Positions 28,135 to 37,247 of a DNA stretch of 64,000 nt are shown here, one piece after another; the stretch's first letter is position 1; every line of letters starts with the position of its first letter. The position numbers were made by a program, and so were the translations under genes. Below the pieces are notes generated by a model that was given only the letters and a program-made list of their open reading frames with translations, was not told the DNA's origin and did not search any database. Source of the stretch: Granulicella mallensis (GTDB lineage Bacteria > Acidobacteriota > Terriglobia > Terriglobales > Acidobacteriaceae); the NCBI RefSeq assembly GCF_014203225.1, contig NZ_JACHIO010000007.1, positions 186,001-250,000 of the forward strand, given 5' to 3'.

Positions 28135-28770
28135 GATTGGTTCTCCTGATGAAGATTGAATTTGCTAATCAAAGCCGTGGATTGGAATCATGTGACATAC
28201 ACGATATTCAGCCTGCATTACGTGTTCAGATCTATTCATACGTGGCTGCTGCGTATGCGCGAAGCTGCTTTGGTGTGTCGTGTAATTGACATGTTCGTGA
28301 TCGTACAAACCTTCTGTAGCTACAACAGAGAGGATGTCTCTAGGTTTGCTACCAAAGACAGGTTCGAAGCGTTGGCTTTGCAATCTTATTTCAGAAATAT
28401 GAGGATGTCATGAATCATCCCGAGCACGAGGCGGTTCATCCACTCTCCGACGAACGATTTGCCTGGGGGCTGCGCGATTTGGCTGACAAGTTGGAAGGAT
28501 AATCTTCGAACATCAGGGGATTAGCTCTAGATCGCGCACCTGACGCCTGATTTCGGGATAAGTTCTGGCTTCAAGCAATTCTCTTGAATAGCGAGAGTAC
28601 GAACGAGGCGTCACGTTCGGTAATCGGGCGAGCTGCACTTCAAAGATCTTTCCTCTCAAAATTCCTCCGAACGCGCGTCATAGGGCCACACATGAACTTA
28701 CTGCCAAAGCCGCACCTCTTTTGGTATCGGTCATGACATCTAGTAGCCTTTAGGCGAGCCCTTAAACTCC
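28135..28770. other. Intergenic stretch of the AT-richer island
   Basis: About 635 bases of lower GC between the DUF262 gene and purU. It probably includes the DUF262 promoter. A 30-codon frame at 28410-28502 (starting MNHPEHEAVHPLSDERFAWG, with GAGG upstream) looks like a gene fragment or small protein, but I cannot identify it. Nothing else is supported. Confidence 0.4.
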
Positions 28771-29628
28771 ATGACCAAGACCGCTACGCTCCTCATCGAC
28801 TGCCCTGATCGCAAGGGTCTTGTCGCGGCTATCATCAATTTTCTTGTCCAGCAGTACGACGTCAACATCCTCAACGCCGATCAGCATCAGGACGCCGAGC
28901 TGGGCCTCTTCTTCATGCGCGTTGAGTTCGCCACCGAGGCTGCAGGCTTCGAGGAACTCAGCTTCCGCACGGCCTTCCAACCTCTCGCACGGCAGTTCCA
29001 GATGAACTGGCGTATCGAGTTAGCTGATGCGCCGCAGAACGTCTGCCTCTTCGTCTCGCAGTATCTGCATTGCCTCGCCGACCTGCTGCACCGCCACCAG
29101 ACCGGCGAGTTCCGTTGCAACCTCGCGCTCATTGTCAGCAACCATGAGAGTGCACGAGCCCTGGCGGAGTTCCATCATGTTCCGTTTCACTACCTGCCTG
29201 TTCAGCAGGCGAACAAGGCGCAGGTAGAGGCTCAACAACTTGCCTTGCTGGATGAGCACAAGATCGACCTCGTCGTCCTCGCGCGTTACATGCAGATCCT
29301 GTCGCCCGAGTTCGTGGATGCCTATCCGCGCCGCATTATCAACGTGCATCATTCGTTTCTACCCGCGTTTACAGGAGCAAAACCGTACCATGCGGCCTTT
29401 GCCCGTGGCGTCAAGCTCATTGGTGCGACCAGCCACTACGTCACCGCGGAACTCGACGAGGGCCCCATCATCGAACAGGATGTCGCCCGTGTCTCGCAGA
29501 ACGATCAGCTTCCCAGCCTCATCCAGAAGGGCCGCGACCTCGAGCGTATGGTGCTCTCCCGCGCTGTGCAGTGGCACCTGGATCACCGCATCCTGTCTTA
29601 CGCGAACAAGACCGTCATCTTCGCCTGA
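28771..29628 (+). CDS. purU: Formyltetrahydrofolate deformylase
   Basis: Hydrolyses 10-formyl-THF to THF and formate, feeding PurT and balancing one-carbon pools. 285 residues: an N-terminal ACT domain (about 5-85, LLIDCPDRKGLVAAI) and a C-terminal formyltransferase-fold hydrolase. Conserved VSNHESARALAE, NVHHSFLPAFTGAKPYHAAF and the catalytic Asp in SHYVTAELDEGPIIEQD are present. It is convergent with glmM. Confidence 0.95.
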   Translation: MTKTATLLIDCPDRKGLVAAIINFLVQQYDVNILNADQHQDAELGLFFMRVEFATEAAGFEELSFRTAFQPLARQFQMNWRIELADAPQNVCLFVSQYLHCLADLLHRHQTGEFRCNLALIVSNHESARALAEFHHVPFHYLPVQQANKAQVEAQQLALLDEHKIDLVVLARYMQILSPEFVDAYPRRIINVHHSFLPAFTGAKPYHAAFARGVKLIGATSHYVTAELDEGPIIEQDVARVSQNDQLPSLIQKGRDLERMVLSRAVQWHLDHRILSYANKTVIFA

Positions 29629-29635
29629 GCTGGGC

Positions 29636-30991
29636 CTAAATCCCCAGCTCTGCTCGTATCGCTCCGGCAATCGCCTCGGCGTGGCGGCGCATAGCCTCTT
29701 CGCTCTCGGCCTCGATCATCACGCGTGCCAGGGCTTCGGTGCCGGAGTAGCGGATGACTACGCGTCCTGAGTCCTTCAGCTCTTCTTCCGCGGCTTGAAT
29801 CACCACAACAACCGAGGTCAGGGAATCGAGCGGCTTCTTCTCGCGCACCTTTACGTTCAGGATGACCTGCGGATAGTTCTTGAGATCGGCGATCAACTCG
29901 CCGAGTGTCTTACCCGAGCGATGCACCACATCGAGTACCAGCAGTGCTGTGAGCAAGCCATCGCCTGTCGTGGCCTTGGCTGGAAACAGGATGTGGCCGG
30001 ACTGCTCGCCGCCCAAGGAAGCACCGGAGTTTTGCATCTCCTCAAGGACATATTTGTCGCCAACCGGAGCACGCAGCATGCGAATTCCCGAGCGTTTGAA
30101 TGCAGCCTCCAGGCCCATGTTCGACATCGTCGTCGCAACGACGAGGTTGTCCGCAAGCAGGCCGCGCTCCTGCAGATCGCGGGCGCAGAGCAGCATCACA
30201 GCATCGCCGTTTACGACGTTGCCGTGCTCGTCTGCAAAGAGCGCGCGGTCGGCATCGCCGTCAAAGGTGAACCCCATCGACGCGCCGCGGGTTTTCACCT
30301 CGGCTGCGACGACTTCAGGATGCAGCGCACCACAGTTCGCATTGATGTTGCGGCCGTCAGGAGAGGCGTGTGTAACTTCGACCGTTCCCTTGAGCGACTC
30401 GAACAACTGTGGAGCGACCGAGCTGGCTGCGCCGTTCGCGCAGTCGATCACGACGGAGCGATTATCCAGAGAGATGTCCGGTACCGCCTCGAGCAGGAAG
30501 CGGATGTACTCGGCGCGATAGCTCTCATTGACCTCAGGGAGTTCTTCTTTCGCAGGCGCAGCGGTCGCGCTGCTTGCCAGCACGCGCTCGATCTCGGCCT
30601 CGATGTCCAGCTCTACTGCATCGGGTAGCTTGTAGCCGTCGCCGCCAAAGATCTTGATGCCGTTATCCTGCCAGGGATTATGCGAGGCGGAGATCACTAC
30701 GCCTGCGCTGAACCCGTGCTTCCGGGCGAGGAATGCGATGGCGGGGGTCGTGATTACCCCGGCGGACTCGACTTCGGCGCCACCCTCGCGCAATCCGGCG
30801 GCGATCGTCGCCGCAATCCACGGGCAGCTCTCTCTCGTGTCCATGCCCATGACGACGTGTACCGGCTTACCCGCAGCCTCATCCTTCAGCTTCGTCGCCA
30901 GGGCCACGCCCACAGCGCGCACCGTGCGCCGATCCAGCGGCGGCTCTCCAGCTACTGCACGAATTCCATCGGTACCAAATAACTTTCGCAT
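29636..30991 (-). CDS. glmM: Phosphoglucosamine mutase
   Basis: Converts glucosamine-6-P to glucosamine-1-P for peptidoglycan and LPS precursors. 451 residues from the ATG at 30991 (AGAGGTGG upstream; an in-frame GTG at 30997 falls inside that site). It starts MRKLFGTDGIR. The phosphoserine loop is VISASHNPWQDNG with Ser103, the metal loop is FDGDADRALF, the sugar loop is GGEQSGH and the phosphate-binding loop is RYSGTEALARVMIEA. Confidence 0.96.
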   Translation of the reverse strand: MRKLFGTDGIRAVAGEPPLDRRTVRAVGVALATKLKDEAAGKPVHVVMGMDTRESCPWIAATIAAGLREGGAEVESAGVITTPAIAFLARKHGFSAGVVISASHNPWQDNGIKIFGGDGYKLPDAVELDIEAEIERVLASSATAAPAKEELPEVNESYRAEYIRFLLEAVPDISLDNRSVVIDCANGAASSVAPQLFESLKGTVEVTHASPDGRNINANCGALHPEVVAAEVKTRGASMGFTFDGDADRALFADEHGNVVNGDAVMLLCARDLQERGLLADNLVVATTMSNMGLEAAFKRSGIRMLRAPVGDKYVLEEMQNSGASLGGEQSGHILFPAKATTGDGLLTALLVLDVVHRSGKTLGELIADLKNYPQVILNVKVREKKPLDSLTSVVVVIQAAEEELKDSGRVVIRYSGTEALARVMIEAESEEAMRRHAEAIAGAIRAELGI

Positions 30992-31116
30992 CGCCACCTC
31001 TTGTCCTGTTTTTAATCTCTTTCTAAGATGCTAGCGGAGATTCGCATGTGCATTCGTCATCCGGGCAGAATCGGCCTATTTTGAAACCCGCTTGCAGCGT
31101 GATCGTCTAAACGTAC

Positions 31117-32265
31117 ATGCAATCCCTGCGACTTTTCACCGGAATGGCCTTGCTGGCGGGGTGCGTAGGCGCGTTCGGACAAGAATCGACGCCTTCTGCC
31201 CCGGTCGCCAGTTTGTCAATCGAGGCCCGCCTCGTGGTTGTTCCTACGGTGGTTCGCGATAAGCATGGAGCGCTCGTCCAGAGCCTCGGCAAAGACGATT
31301 TTGCCCTGAAGGTCGACGGAAAGGCGCAGACGATCCGCTACTTCGACCATGACACGGATGTTCCCCTGACGCTTGGACTGCTGGTCGATACCAGCCAGAG
31401 CCAGCGTACGGTGATCGACAGCGAGCGCTCGGCGAGCGGCACCTTCCTCGACAAGATGCTTGCGCCCGCGAGCGCGAATCGCGAGTCGGACAAGGCTTTC
31501 ATCGTGCAGTTTGCGCGTGAAGTGGAGTTGTTGCAGGACCCCACCGACTCTCGGTCCAGGTTGAAGCAGGCGCTGAAAGAGCTTGATACGACAGCACCGT
31601 CAACATCCTCTTCAACCAGTGACGATAGCGGCCACGCCCATGGTGGAACGACTCTCTACGACGCAGTCTTTCTTTCAGCGGACGAGGTAACCTCCAGGCA
31701 GAAGGGGCGCCGCGCGCTCATTCTGCTTACCGATGGCGTCGACCGCAACAGCAAGGAGTCGATTGCCGAGGCGATCGAGGCAGCTCAGCGCGCCGATACG
31801 ATCATTTACGCGATCTACTTCAAGGGCGAGGAGCCGCATCGCGATAACGGCCCAGGGAATCCTGGAGGCCATCATGGTGGTGGTTTTCCCGGCGGTGGAG
31901 GCTATCCCGGTGGGGGTGGCTACCCAGGGGGAGGCGGGGGCTGGCCTGGCGGCGGTACTGGCAATGGTGGCGGTGGACGAAGCCGAGGGCCTGAGCCGCA
32001 CGCCGTCGATGGCAAGAAGATCCTCGAGCGCCTGTGCGGTGAGACCGGTGGACGCGTCTTTGAGGTGTCGAAGAGAGAGACCGTAGACGCCATCTACGCG
32101 GAGATCGCCGAAGAGCTGCATTCGCAATACCGGCTGGGTTTTACGCCAGAGACGGCAGCAACCTCAGACGGGTATCACGAGATCGATCTGGAGATGGCTA
32201 GCCAGCAGAATAAGAGCAAGCTCACCGTGCAGACGCGTGAAGGCTACTATGCGGGCAGCAAGTAA
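31117..32265 (+). CDS. Secreted VWA-domain protein (acidobacterial type) with Gly-rich insert
   Basis: 382 residues. A signal peptide (about 1-21) with a possible lipobox LLAGC (Cys16) is followed by an N-terminal beta domain (VVPTVVRDKHGALVQSLGKDDFAL) and a VWA domain (about 85-240) with an intact MIDAS DTSQS and a second Thr/Asp site (LTDGVDR). Residues about 248-292 are a Gly/Pro-rich insert (repeats of GGGGYP). This family is very common in Acidobacteria and its function is not established. Surface or periplasmic binding is likely. Confidence 0.85.
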   Translation: MQSLRLFTGMALLAGCVGAFGQESTPSAPVASLSIEARLVVVPTVVRDKHGALVQSLGKDDFALKVDGKAQTIRYFDHDTDVPLTLGLLVDTSQSQRTVIDSERSASGTFLDKMLAPASANRESDKAFIVQFAREVELLQDPTDSRSRLKQALKELDTTAPSTSSSTSDDSGHAHGGTTLYDAVFLSADEVTSRQKGRRALILLTDGVDRNSKESIAEAIEAAQRADTIIYAIYFKGEEPHRDNGPGNPGGHHGGGFPGGGGYPGGGGYPGGGGGWPGGGTGNGGGGRSRGPEPHAVDGKKILERLCGETGGRVFEVSKRETVDAIYAEIAEELHSQYRLGFTPETAATSDGYHEIDLEMASQQNKSKLTVQTREGYYAGSK

Positions 32266-32268
32266 AGC

Positions 32269-33204
32269 CTAAAGACCTTTGTCCATCAATCCATGAGCCT
32301 GCATCCAGTGCTCCAGCAGGGTGGGCCAAATGGCTAGCTCCGGTGTCAGAGGAAGGTTTTGTCCCATGCCCGTACCGTGTGGCCCGCGTTCGAAGACGTG
32401 CAACTCAGCCGGGACACCGGCGAGCAGCAGCGCATTGAAGAACAAGGTGGCATTGAGCGCGCTGACGGTCTTGTCGGACTCGTTGGCATAGAGGAAGGTG
32501 GGCGAGCTTTTGGCCGTAACGTGCAGCACGGGGGAGAGCGTATCGACCAGCTCCTTGGGGGCGTCTGGGCCGGTCAGAGCTTCCATCCCAAAGGTGCCGG
32601 GGATGCTCGGGTCGAGGCTGAGCCGTCCGTAGCTGCTGATGGCGAAGTCCGGATGGCTGCTCGCATGGTCGATCGGGTCGGCAGCGCTGGGGTTGGCCGT
32701 ATCGTCAACGGTTGCAAGATAGCCCACGAGGTGTCCGCCCGCCGAGAACCCCCAGACGCCAATGGCGTCCGGCCGCAGCTTCCACGCCGTCGCGTGGCTG
32801 CGCACGAAGCGAACGGCGCGCTGGCCGTCGAGCATCGGCGAAGGGTACTTGTAGCGCGGGCTCAGGCGATATTGCAGCACGTAGGCGCTGACGCCGTGCG
32901 CGTTGAGCCAGCGTGCCTCGGCGGCACCCTCTTTTTCCATCACGAGATGCTTATAGCCGCCGCCGGGCAGCACGACGACCGCACTGTGCGGACCGTCTCC
33001 CGCTGCCGGATAGCAGTAGAGCTTGGGGACGTCCTCCTCGGTTGTGCCGAGAGCTCCAGGGGCTCCAGCAGGCCAGAGAACCTCGATAGAGGTGTAGCCA
33101 CCGGGCGGTGGCGCTAATGGCGCTGCGGCTGTTTGGGCTGAAGCCGCAAAGGGGATTGCGGGCAGGAGGAGGGCTAGCAAGCCAGCGCGAAGAGAACCGG
33201 TCAT
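32269..33204 (-). CDS. Secreted alpha/beta hydrolase (acetyl-esterase / BD-FAE type)
   Basis: 311 residues with a signal peptide (about 1-23, ending ASA). Features are VVVLPGGGYKHLVMEKEG (oxyanion Gly triplet), the nucleophile elbow GFSAGGHL and the late His in ERGPHGTGMG. These are typical of polysaccharide acetyl esterases and related carbohydrate-acting hydrolases of the S9/AXE fold. The substrate cannot be told from the sequence. It ends three bases from the VWA gene, convergent. Confidence 0.85.
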   Translation of the reverse strand: MTGSLRAGLLALLLPAIPFAASAQTAAAPLAPPPGGYTSIEVLWPAGAPGALGTTEEDVPKLYCYPAAGDGPHSAVVVLPGGGYKHLVMEKEGAAEARWLNAHGVSAYVLQYRLSPRYKYPSPMLDGQRAVRFVRSHATAWKLRPDAIGVWGFSAGGHLVGYLATVDDTANPSAADPIDHASSHPDFAISSYGRLSLDPSIPGTFGMEALTGPDAPKELVDTLSPVLHVTAKSSPTFLYANESDKTVSALNATLFFNALLLAGVPAELHVFERGPHGTGMGQNLPLTPELAIWPTLLEHWMQAHGLMDKGL

Positions 33205-33402
33205 ACCGATACGATACGCGGAAAGACTGGTTTGGTATTCAAAAATACTAGTGGCAAGTATCTATTTCGGGTATGTCTGAAGCCGCGCCCTTGACGAAAC
33301 GCTCTCCATAACCAGTCGAGGTTCTGGGAAAACGACATTGTCCTTTGCTCCGTGCGCCACTTTGGCAGATGATGGAGAAGATATTTCCAAGGAGCAGCAA
33401 CG

Positions 33403-33912
33403 ATGACGGCGAAGTCGGTTCTTCTTTCAGGTACGCGCAAGGCATTTGGAGCGGTCGTTTTGGCTGCACTTCTGAGCACGGGCGGCATGGTTACCGCCGC
33501 GGCTCACGCTCAGATGTCGGCGAAGCATATTTATCCCACCATCGAAGCGGCTCCAGCCGATATCAAGGCGGCCCTGGCTGAGGCTCGTCGCACACATCGC
33601 CGTGTGCTTATAGACTTTGGCGGCGACTGGTGCGGCGACTGCCAAGTCCTGGACATCTACTTCCACCAGAGCCCGAACGCTGACCTGCTGGCTAAGAACT
33701 TCGTCAAGGTAAACGTCAACATCGGCCGTATCGATGCGAACTTCGACGTCGCCGAGAGATTTGGCGTGCCCCTGAAAAGAGGAGTTCCCGCACTGGCTGT
33801 GGTGGACGAACAGGGCAAAGTGCTCTTCGCGCAGACGACTGGCGACTTCGCGGACATGCGCCACATGCAGTCTTCCGACCTCACTGCCTTTCTGGAAAAG
33901 TGGAAGCGTTAA
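33403..33912 (+). CDS. Exported thioredoxin-like protein
   Basis: 169 residues with an N-terminal signal sequence (about 1-37, ending AHAQ) and a thioredoxin fold carrying WCGDC at 76-80, with a cis-Pro in GVPALAVVD. The WCGDC variant is found in thioredoxin-like proteins that reduce periplasmic substrates. AAGGAG lies eight bases before the ATG. It lies 12 bases upstream of the YihY gene and may be co-transcribed. Confidence 0.86.
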   Translation: MTAKSVLLSGTRKAFGAVVLAALLSTGGMVTAAAHAQMSAKHIYPTIEAAPADIKAALAEARRTHRRVLIDFGGDWCGDCQVLDIYFHQSPNADLLAKNFVKVNVNIGRIDANFDVAERFGVPLKRGVPALAVVDEQGKVLFAQTTGDFADMRHMQSSDLTAFLEKWKR

Positions 33913-33924
33913 CGACGGAACATC

Positions 33925-34917
33925 ATGGCGCGCACATCGGCTGGAATGGCCGGAGTTTTGTGGAGAAACGTCTGCCTCATGCCGACGCATCGGGCACTCC
34001 GGTTCGGGGTGTTGCTGCGCGCCACCTTTGCTGCGTCCATCGAACATGATGTGCTGACGCTCGCCCAGGCTACGGCCTATTCGGCGATGGTCACCTTGTT
34101 TCCAGGGCTGATCGTAGCGGCGGCCATCGTGACTCTTCTCCCGGATACCATGCCGTTGCGTTTCCAGATGGCGCTGTTCTTCGATCGTGTCCTGCCCTCG
34201 AATGTAAGTCCGTTGCTCGATGCCTATTTTGCGACCACGCAGAAAAACCAGCAGACGGCGCAGGCACTGCTCGGCTCGCTTCTGGTCAGTATCACCGGTG
34301 CGGCCAATGTCATGGTGACCCTGATGGAAGGCTTCCGCCGGGCGCACAATCTGCCGCTTCCGAAGGCGAGTTTCTGGCCCCGACGGATCCGTGCACTGGT
34401 GCTGGTGCCCTTGTCTCTGGTGCCGATGGCCGCAGCCAGCGCGCTCGTGGTCTTCGGTCACCTGATCACGCATTGGCTGGCCGGAGAGCTCCCCCCTGGA
34501 GAGCATGTGCTGGTCTATATCCTGGCTTTCACCCTTCGCTGGGCGATCGCGCTGGCCGGCAGCGTTGGCATTATTGCCGTTATCTATCACCTGGGCACGG
34601 ACGTGAGCCGGCATATGCGGCAGCATGTCGAGTACTGGCTTGCATTGCGTATGGACTGGAGCTGGCGTGCGAGTCTTCCGGGGGCGATGGTGGCGACGCT
34701 GCTCTGGTTCGTCTCCACGCTTATCTTTGGCCTGTACGTCACGCGCTTCGCCAACTATTCGCGGGTCTATGGCTCGCTGGGAGCGGCTATCGCTTTGATG
34801 TTCTGGCTGTACATCATCGCTCTGTGCGTGCTGGCGGGCGCGGAGTTCAATGCGCAGCTCGTTGCGCATCGCAGAAATTCAGATCCCGAGGCCGCAGTTG
34901 ACGGGCTTTCAAACTAG
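33925..34917 (+). CDS. YihY/BrkB family integral membrane protein
   Basis: 330 residues with about six membrane helices. The family signature is clear: LAQATAYSAMVTLFPGLIVAAA, the GSLLVSITGAANVMVTLMEGFRRAHNL block and the C-terminal FGLYVTRFANYSRVYGSLGAAIALMFWLYI. It was once mis-called RNase BN, an assignment since withdrawn; the true role is unknown. Confidence 0.9.
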   Translation: MARTSAGMAGVLWRNVCLMPTHRALRFGVLLRATFAASIEHDVLTLAQATAYSAMVTLFPGLIVAAAIVTLLPDTMPLRFQMALFFDRVLPSNVSPLLDAYFATTQKNQQTAQALLGSLLVSITGAANVMVTLMEGFRRAHNLPLPKASFWPRRIRALVLVPLSLVPMAAASALVVFGHLITHWLAGELPPGEHVLVYILAFTLRWAIALAGSVGIIAVIYHLGTDVSRHMRQHVEYWLALRMDWSWRASLPGAMVATLLWFVSTLIFGLYVTRFANYSRVYGSLGAAIALMFWLYIIALCVLAGAEFNAQLVAHRRNSDPEAAVDGLSN

Positions 34918-34992
34918 GCACCACGTCGGGCAGGTAGAATGGCTGACTGACAGGCAAGAAAAGGATTAAGCCGGGGCTTCAAGGAGCCTCCG

Positions 34993-36480
34993 GTGGAAGG
35001 ACATGTGCAGATGGCTGTTATGAGTGGTGGTTTAGGCGCAGGTTTGGGTGAAAACATGCGGCGCGCGAAGATCGTCGCGACATTGGGACCGGCTTCGAGT
35101 TCGGAAGAGACCTTCCGCCAACTCGTGCGCGCAGGCCTGGATGTGGCACGGCTCAATTTTTCGCATGGATCGCACGAGCAGAAGAGCGAACTGATCGCGA
35201 TGGTGCGCAAGGTCGCCCGCGAAGAGAACAAGCCCATCTGCATCCTCGCCGATCTGCAGGGCCCCAAGATCCGCACCGGAACGCTGGTGGACCACAAGCC
35301 GGTGATGCTCGAAGCGGGCAAGCGTCTGACCATTACGCCGGAGAAGATCGACGGCACCGCCGAGCGCGTGAGCACCGTCTTTACCACGCTGGCGGAAAAT
35401 CTGAAGCCGGGCGATCAGGTGCTGCTCTCCGATGGCCTCATCGAGCTGCGCGTGCTCGAACTGCAGGGCGCGGATGTCGTAACCGAGATCATCAACGGCG
35501 GCATGCTGGGTGAGAAGAAGGGAATCAACCTTCCCGGCGTTGCGATCAAGGTTTCTGCTCTTACCGAGAAGGACGAGATCGATCTGGAGTTCGCGCTCAA
35601 GGCGGGCGCCGATACCATCGCCGTTTCGTTTGTGCAGACCGCTGACGATGTGCGCTACGTCAAGAGCCGCATCGCGGCGCTGGGCTATGACGCGTGGGTT
35701 ATCGCAAAGCTCGAAAAGCCGCAGGCCATCGATCATCTCGACAGCATCCTTGAGGCTGCCGATGTCATCATGGTGGCGCGTGGCGATCTCGGTGTTGAAG
35801 TTCCGCCCGAGAAGGTTCCGGCTATTCAGAAGCACATCATCCGCCGCGCGGCGGAATATCGCAAGCCCGTGATCACGGCGACGCAGATGCTGGAGTCGAT
35901 GATCGATAACCCGCGTCCGACAAGGGCCGAGGCCTCTGACGTGGCGAACGCCATCTACGACGGCACCGATGCCGTCATGCTCTCGGCGGAGAGCGCTGCC
36001 GGCAAGTATCCGGTGGAGTCGGTCGCGATGATGAACAAGATCGTCACCGAGACTGAAAGCCAGATGCACCTGGAGCCGCAGCTGGCCGTGTTGCGTCACC
36101 CGCGCAAGGCGCTCACTGTACCTGAGACGATCTGTGAGTGTATGGCCCACTCGGCGCAGGACCTTGATCTGGCTGCTATCGCAATCTTTACCGAGAGCGG
36201 CAACACGGCGCGGCTGCTCTCCAAGTACCGTCCCGACGCGCCCATCTATGCGCTTTCGCCGGACGAGAATGTTGTGCATCGCGCGATGCTTCTGTGGGGT
36301 ACTTATCCGATCCAGTGCGAGCGCTTTATCGGCACCGACAAGCTCGTGAACATGGCCGAGGACATCCTTGAAACCCGTGGCTTTGTGAAGTCGAAGCAGG
36401 TGGTGGGCATCGTGGCCGGAACGGCGACGAAGACCGGCGCGACGAACTTCATGCGGCTGCACCTGGTGGGCGATCGGTAG
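34993..36480 (+). CDS. pyk: Pyruvate kinase
   Basis: Makes pyruvate and ATP from PEP and ADP. 495 residues from the GTG at 34993 (AAGGAG six bases upstream); ATG at 35011 is an alternative. It has RRAKIVATLGPASSS, the active-site ARLNFSHGS, ILADLQGPKIRTG, the MVARGDLGVEVPPEKV metal site, the KPVITATQMLESM lysine loop and a C-terminal allosteric domain (about 360-490). The short Gly-rich N-terminus before the barrel is not conserved. Confidence 0.96.
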   Translation: MEGHVQMAVMSGGLGAGLGENMRRAKIVATLGPASSSEETFRQLVRAGLDVARLNFSHGSHEQKSELIAMVRKVAREENKPICILADLQGPKIRTGTLVDHKPVMLEAGKRLTITPEKIDGTAERVSTVFTTLAENLKPGDQVLLSDGLIELRVLELQGADVVTEIINGGMLGEKKGINLPGVAIKVSALTEKDEIDLEFALKAGADTIAVSFVQTADDVRYVKSRIAALGYDAWVIAKLEKPQAIDHLDSILEAADVIMVARGDLGVEVPPEKVPAIQKHIIRRAAEYRKPVITATQMLESMIDNPRPTRAEASDVANAIYDGTDAVMLSAESAAGKYPVESVAMMNKIVTETESQMHLEPQLAVLRHPRKALTVPETICECMAHSAQDLDLAAIAIFTESGNTARLLSKYRPDAPIYALSPDENVVHRAMLLWGTYPIQCERFIGTDKLVNMAEDILETRGFVKSKQVVGIVAGTATKTGATNFMRLHLVGDR

Positions 36481-36489
36481 AGCTTTTGT

Positions 36490-36520
36490 GCAGAGGACGT
36501 GAGACCTTCGCGTCCTCTGC
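36490..36520 (+). terminator. Hairpin after pyk
   Basis: GCAGAGGACG pairs perfectly with CGTCCTCTGC, 10 bases after the pyk stop. No T-run follows, so termination here is only a possibility. Confidence 0.45.
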
Positions 36521-36595
36521 GCTACATTCAGCGAATCCCGGTGCTGCCCTCGTGCACCGAACGCACGCTAAACTGTAGCCCGAGCAAAATAACGA

Positions 36596-37153
36596 ATGCC
36601 GAATGACGATCGCACCAGGATCATTTACCGCAGGACGCCGGAATCGGCGGCCATGTTGGCAAACGTCAAACGAGCCATGGCGATCACCGCGGCGCTGAAC
36701 CGCTTGACGTTCAACGACGCGGACGAAGTTCGGGCCCTGTTCAGCGAACTGATCGGTAAGAAGGTAGACGAGAGCTTTTTACTGATCCCCCCATTTTTTA
36801 CCGCCGGTGGGGACGAAATCCGCGTCGGTCGTAATGTCTTCGTCAATCAGAACTGCACTTTCTATGACCTTGGCGGCCTCGACATCGCGGACGACGTGAT
36901 GATCGGGCCGAACGTGAGCCTCATTACGGCGGGCCATCCCCTTGAACCTTCTCTGCGCCGCGCCGCCACCATCGGAAGGCCTATCGTGATTGAGAAGAAC
37001 GTGTGGATCGCAGCGGGTGCAACCATCATCGGTGGCGTAACCGTAGGCGAGAACTCGGTCGTCGCGGCGGGTTCGGTCGTCACCAGGGACGTTCCCCCGA
37101 ACACCCTTGTCGGAGGAAATCCAGCGAGAGTGATTCGTTCGATTGGCGAGTGA
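36596..37153 (+). CDS. Sugar O-acetyltransferase of the maltose/galactoside (LbH) type
   Basis: 185 residues. An N-terminal helical cap (about 15-60) is followed by a left-handed beta-helix with hexapeptide repeats (IRVGRNVFVNQNCTFYD, IADDVMIGPNVSLITAGH). The catalytic-type His is in ITAGHPLEP, and GENSVVAAGSVVTRDVPPNTLVGGNPARVIR is the usual C-terminal signature. It uses acetyl-CoA; the acceptor sugar is unknown. Confidence 0.92.
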   Translation: MPNDDRTRIIYRRTPESAAMLANVKRAMAITAALNRLTFNDADEVRALFSELIGKKVDESFLLIPPFFTAGGDEIRVGRNVFVNQNCTFYDLGGLDIADDVMIGPNVSLITAGHPLEPSLRRAATIGRPIVIEKNVWIAAGATIIGGVTVGENSVVAAGSVVTRDVPPNTLVGGNPARVIRSIGE

Positions 37154-37247
37154 GGGAACCTCCGCAAGGGGGCAAAACTCGAACTTCAAACTGACCCAAT
37201 ATCAGCTAATAGGAACGCTTTCCTGACAGACTGGCTACAATCGAACC

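Noticed and set aside
28156..28413. 85-codon frame in the AT-richer island
   Set aside because: TTG start, no ribosome site, no recognisable domain and atypical composition; not enough support.
26061..28770. Complete integrative element
   Set aside because: A polA end duplication and foreign-looking gene are present, but no integrase, excisionase or second attachment site was found, so only a relic is claimed.
33427..34869. Long minus-strand frame (480 codons) opposite the thioredoxin and YihY genes
   Set aside because: Composition is Arg/His/Gln-rich with no domain, and it is antisense to two well-supported genes; typical of GC-rich shadow frames.
35032..36462. 476-codon minus-strand frame opposite pyk
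   Set aside because: Shadow of the pyruvate kinase coding frame.
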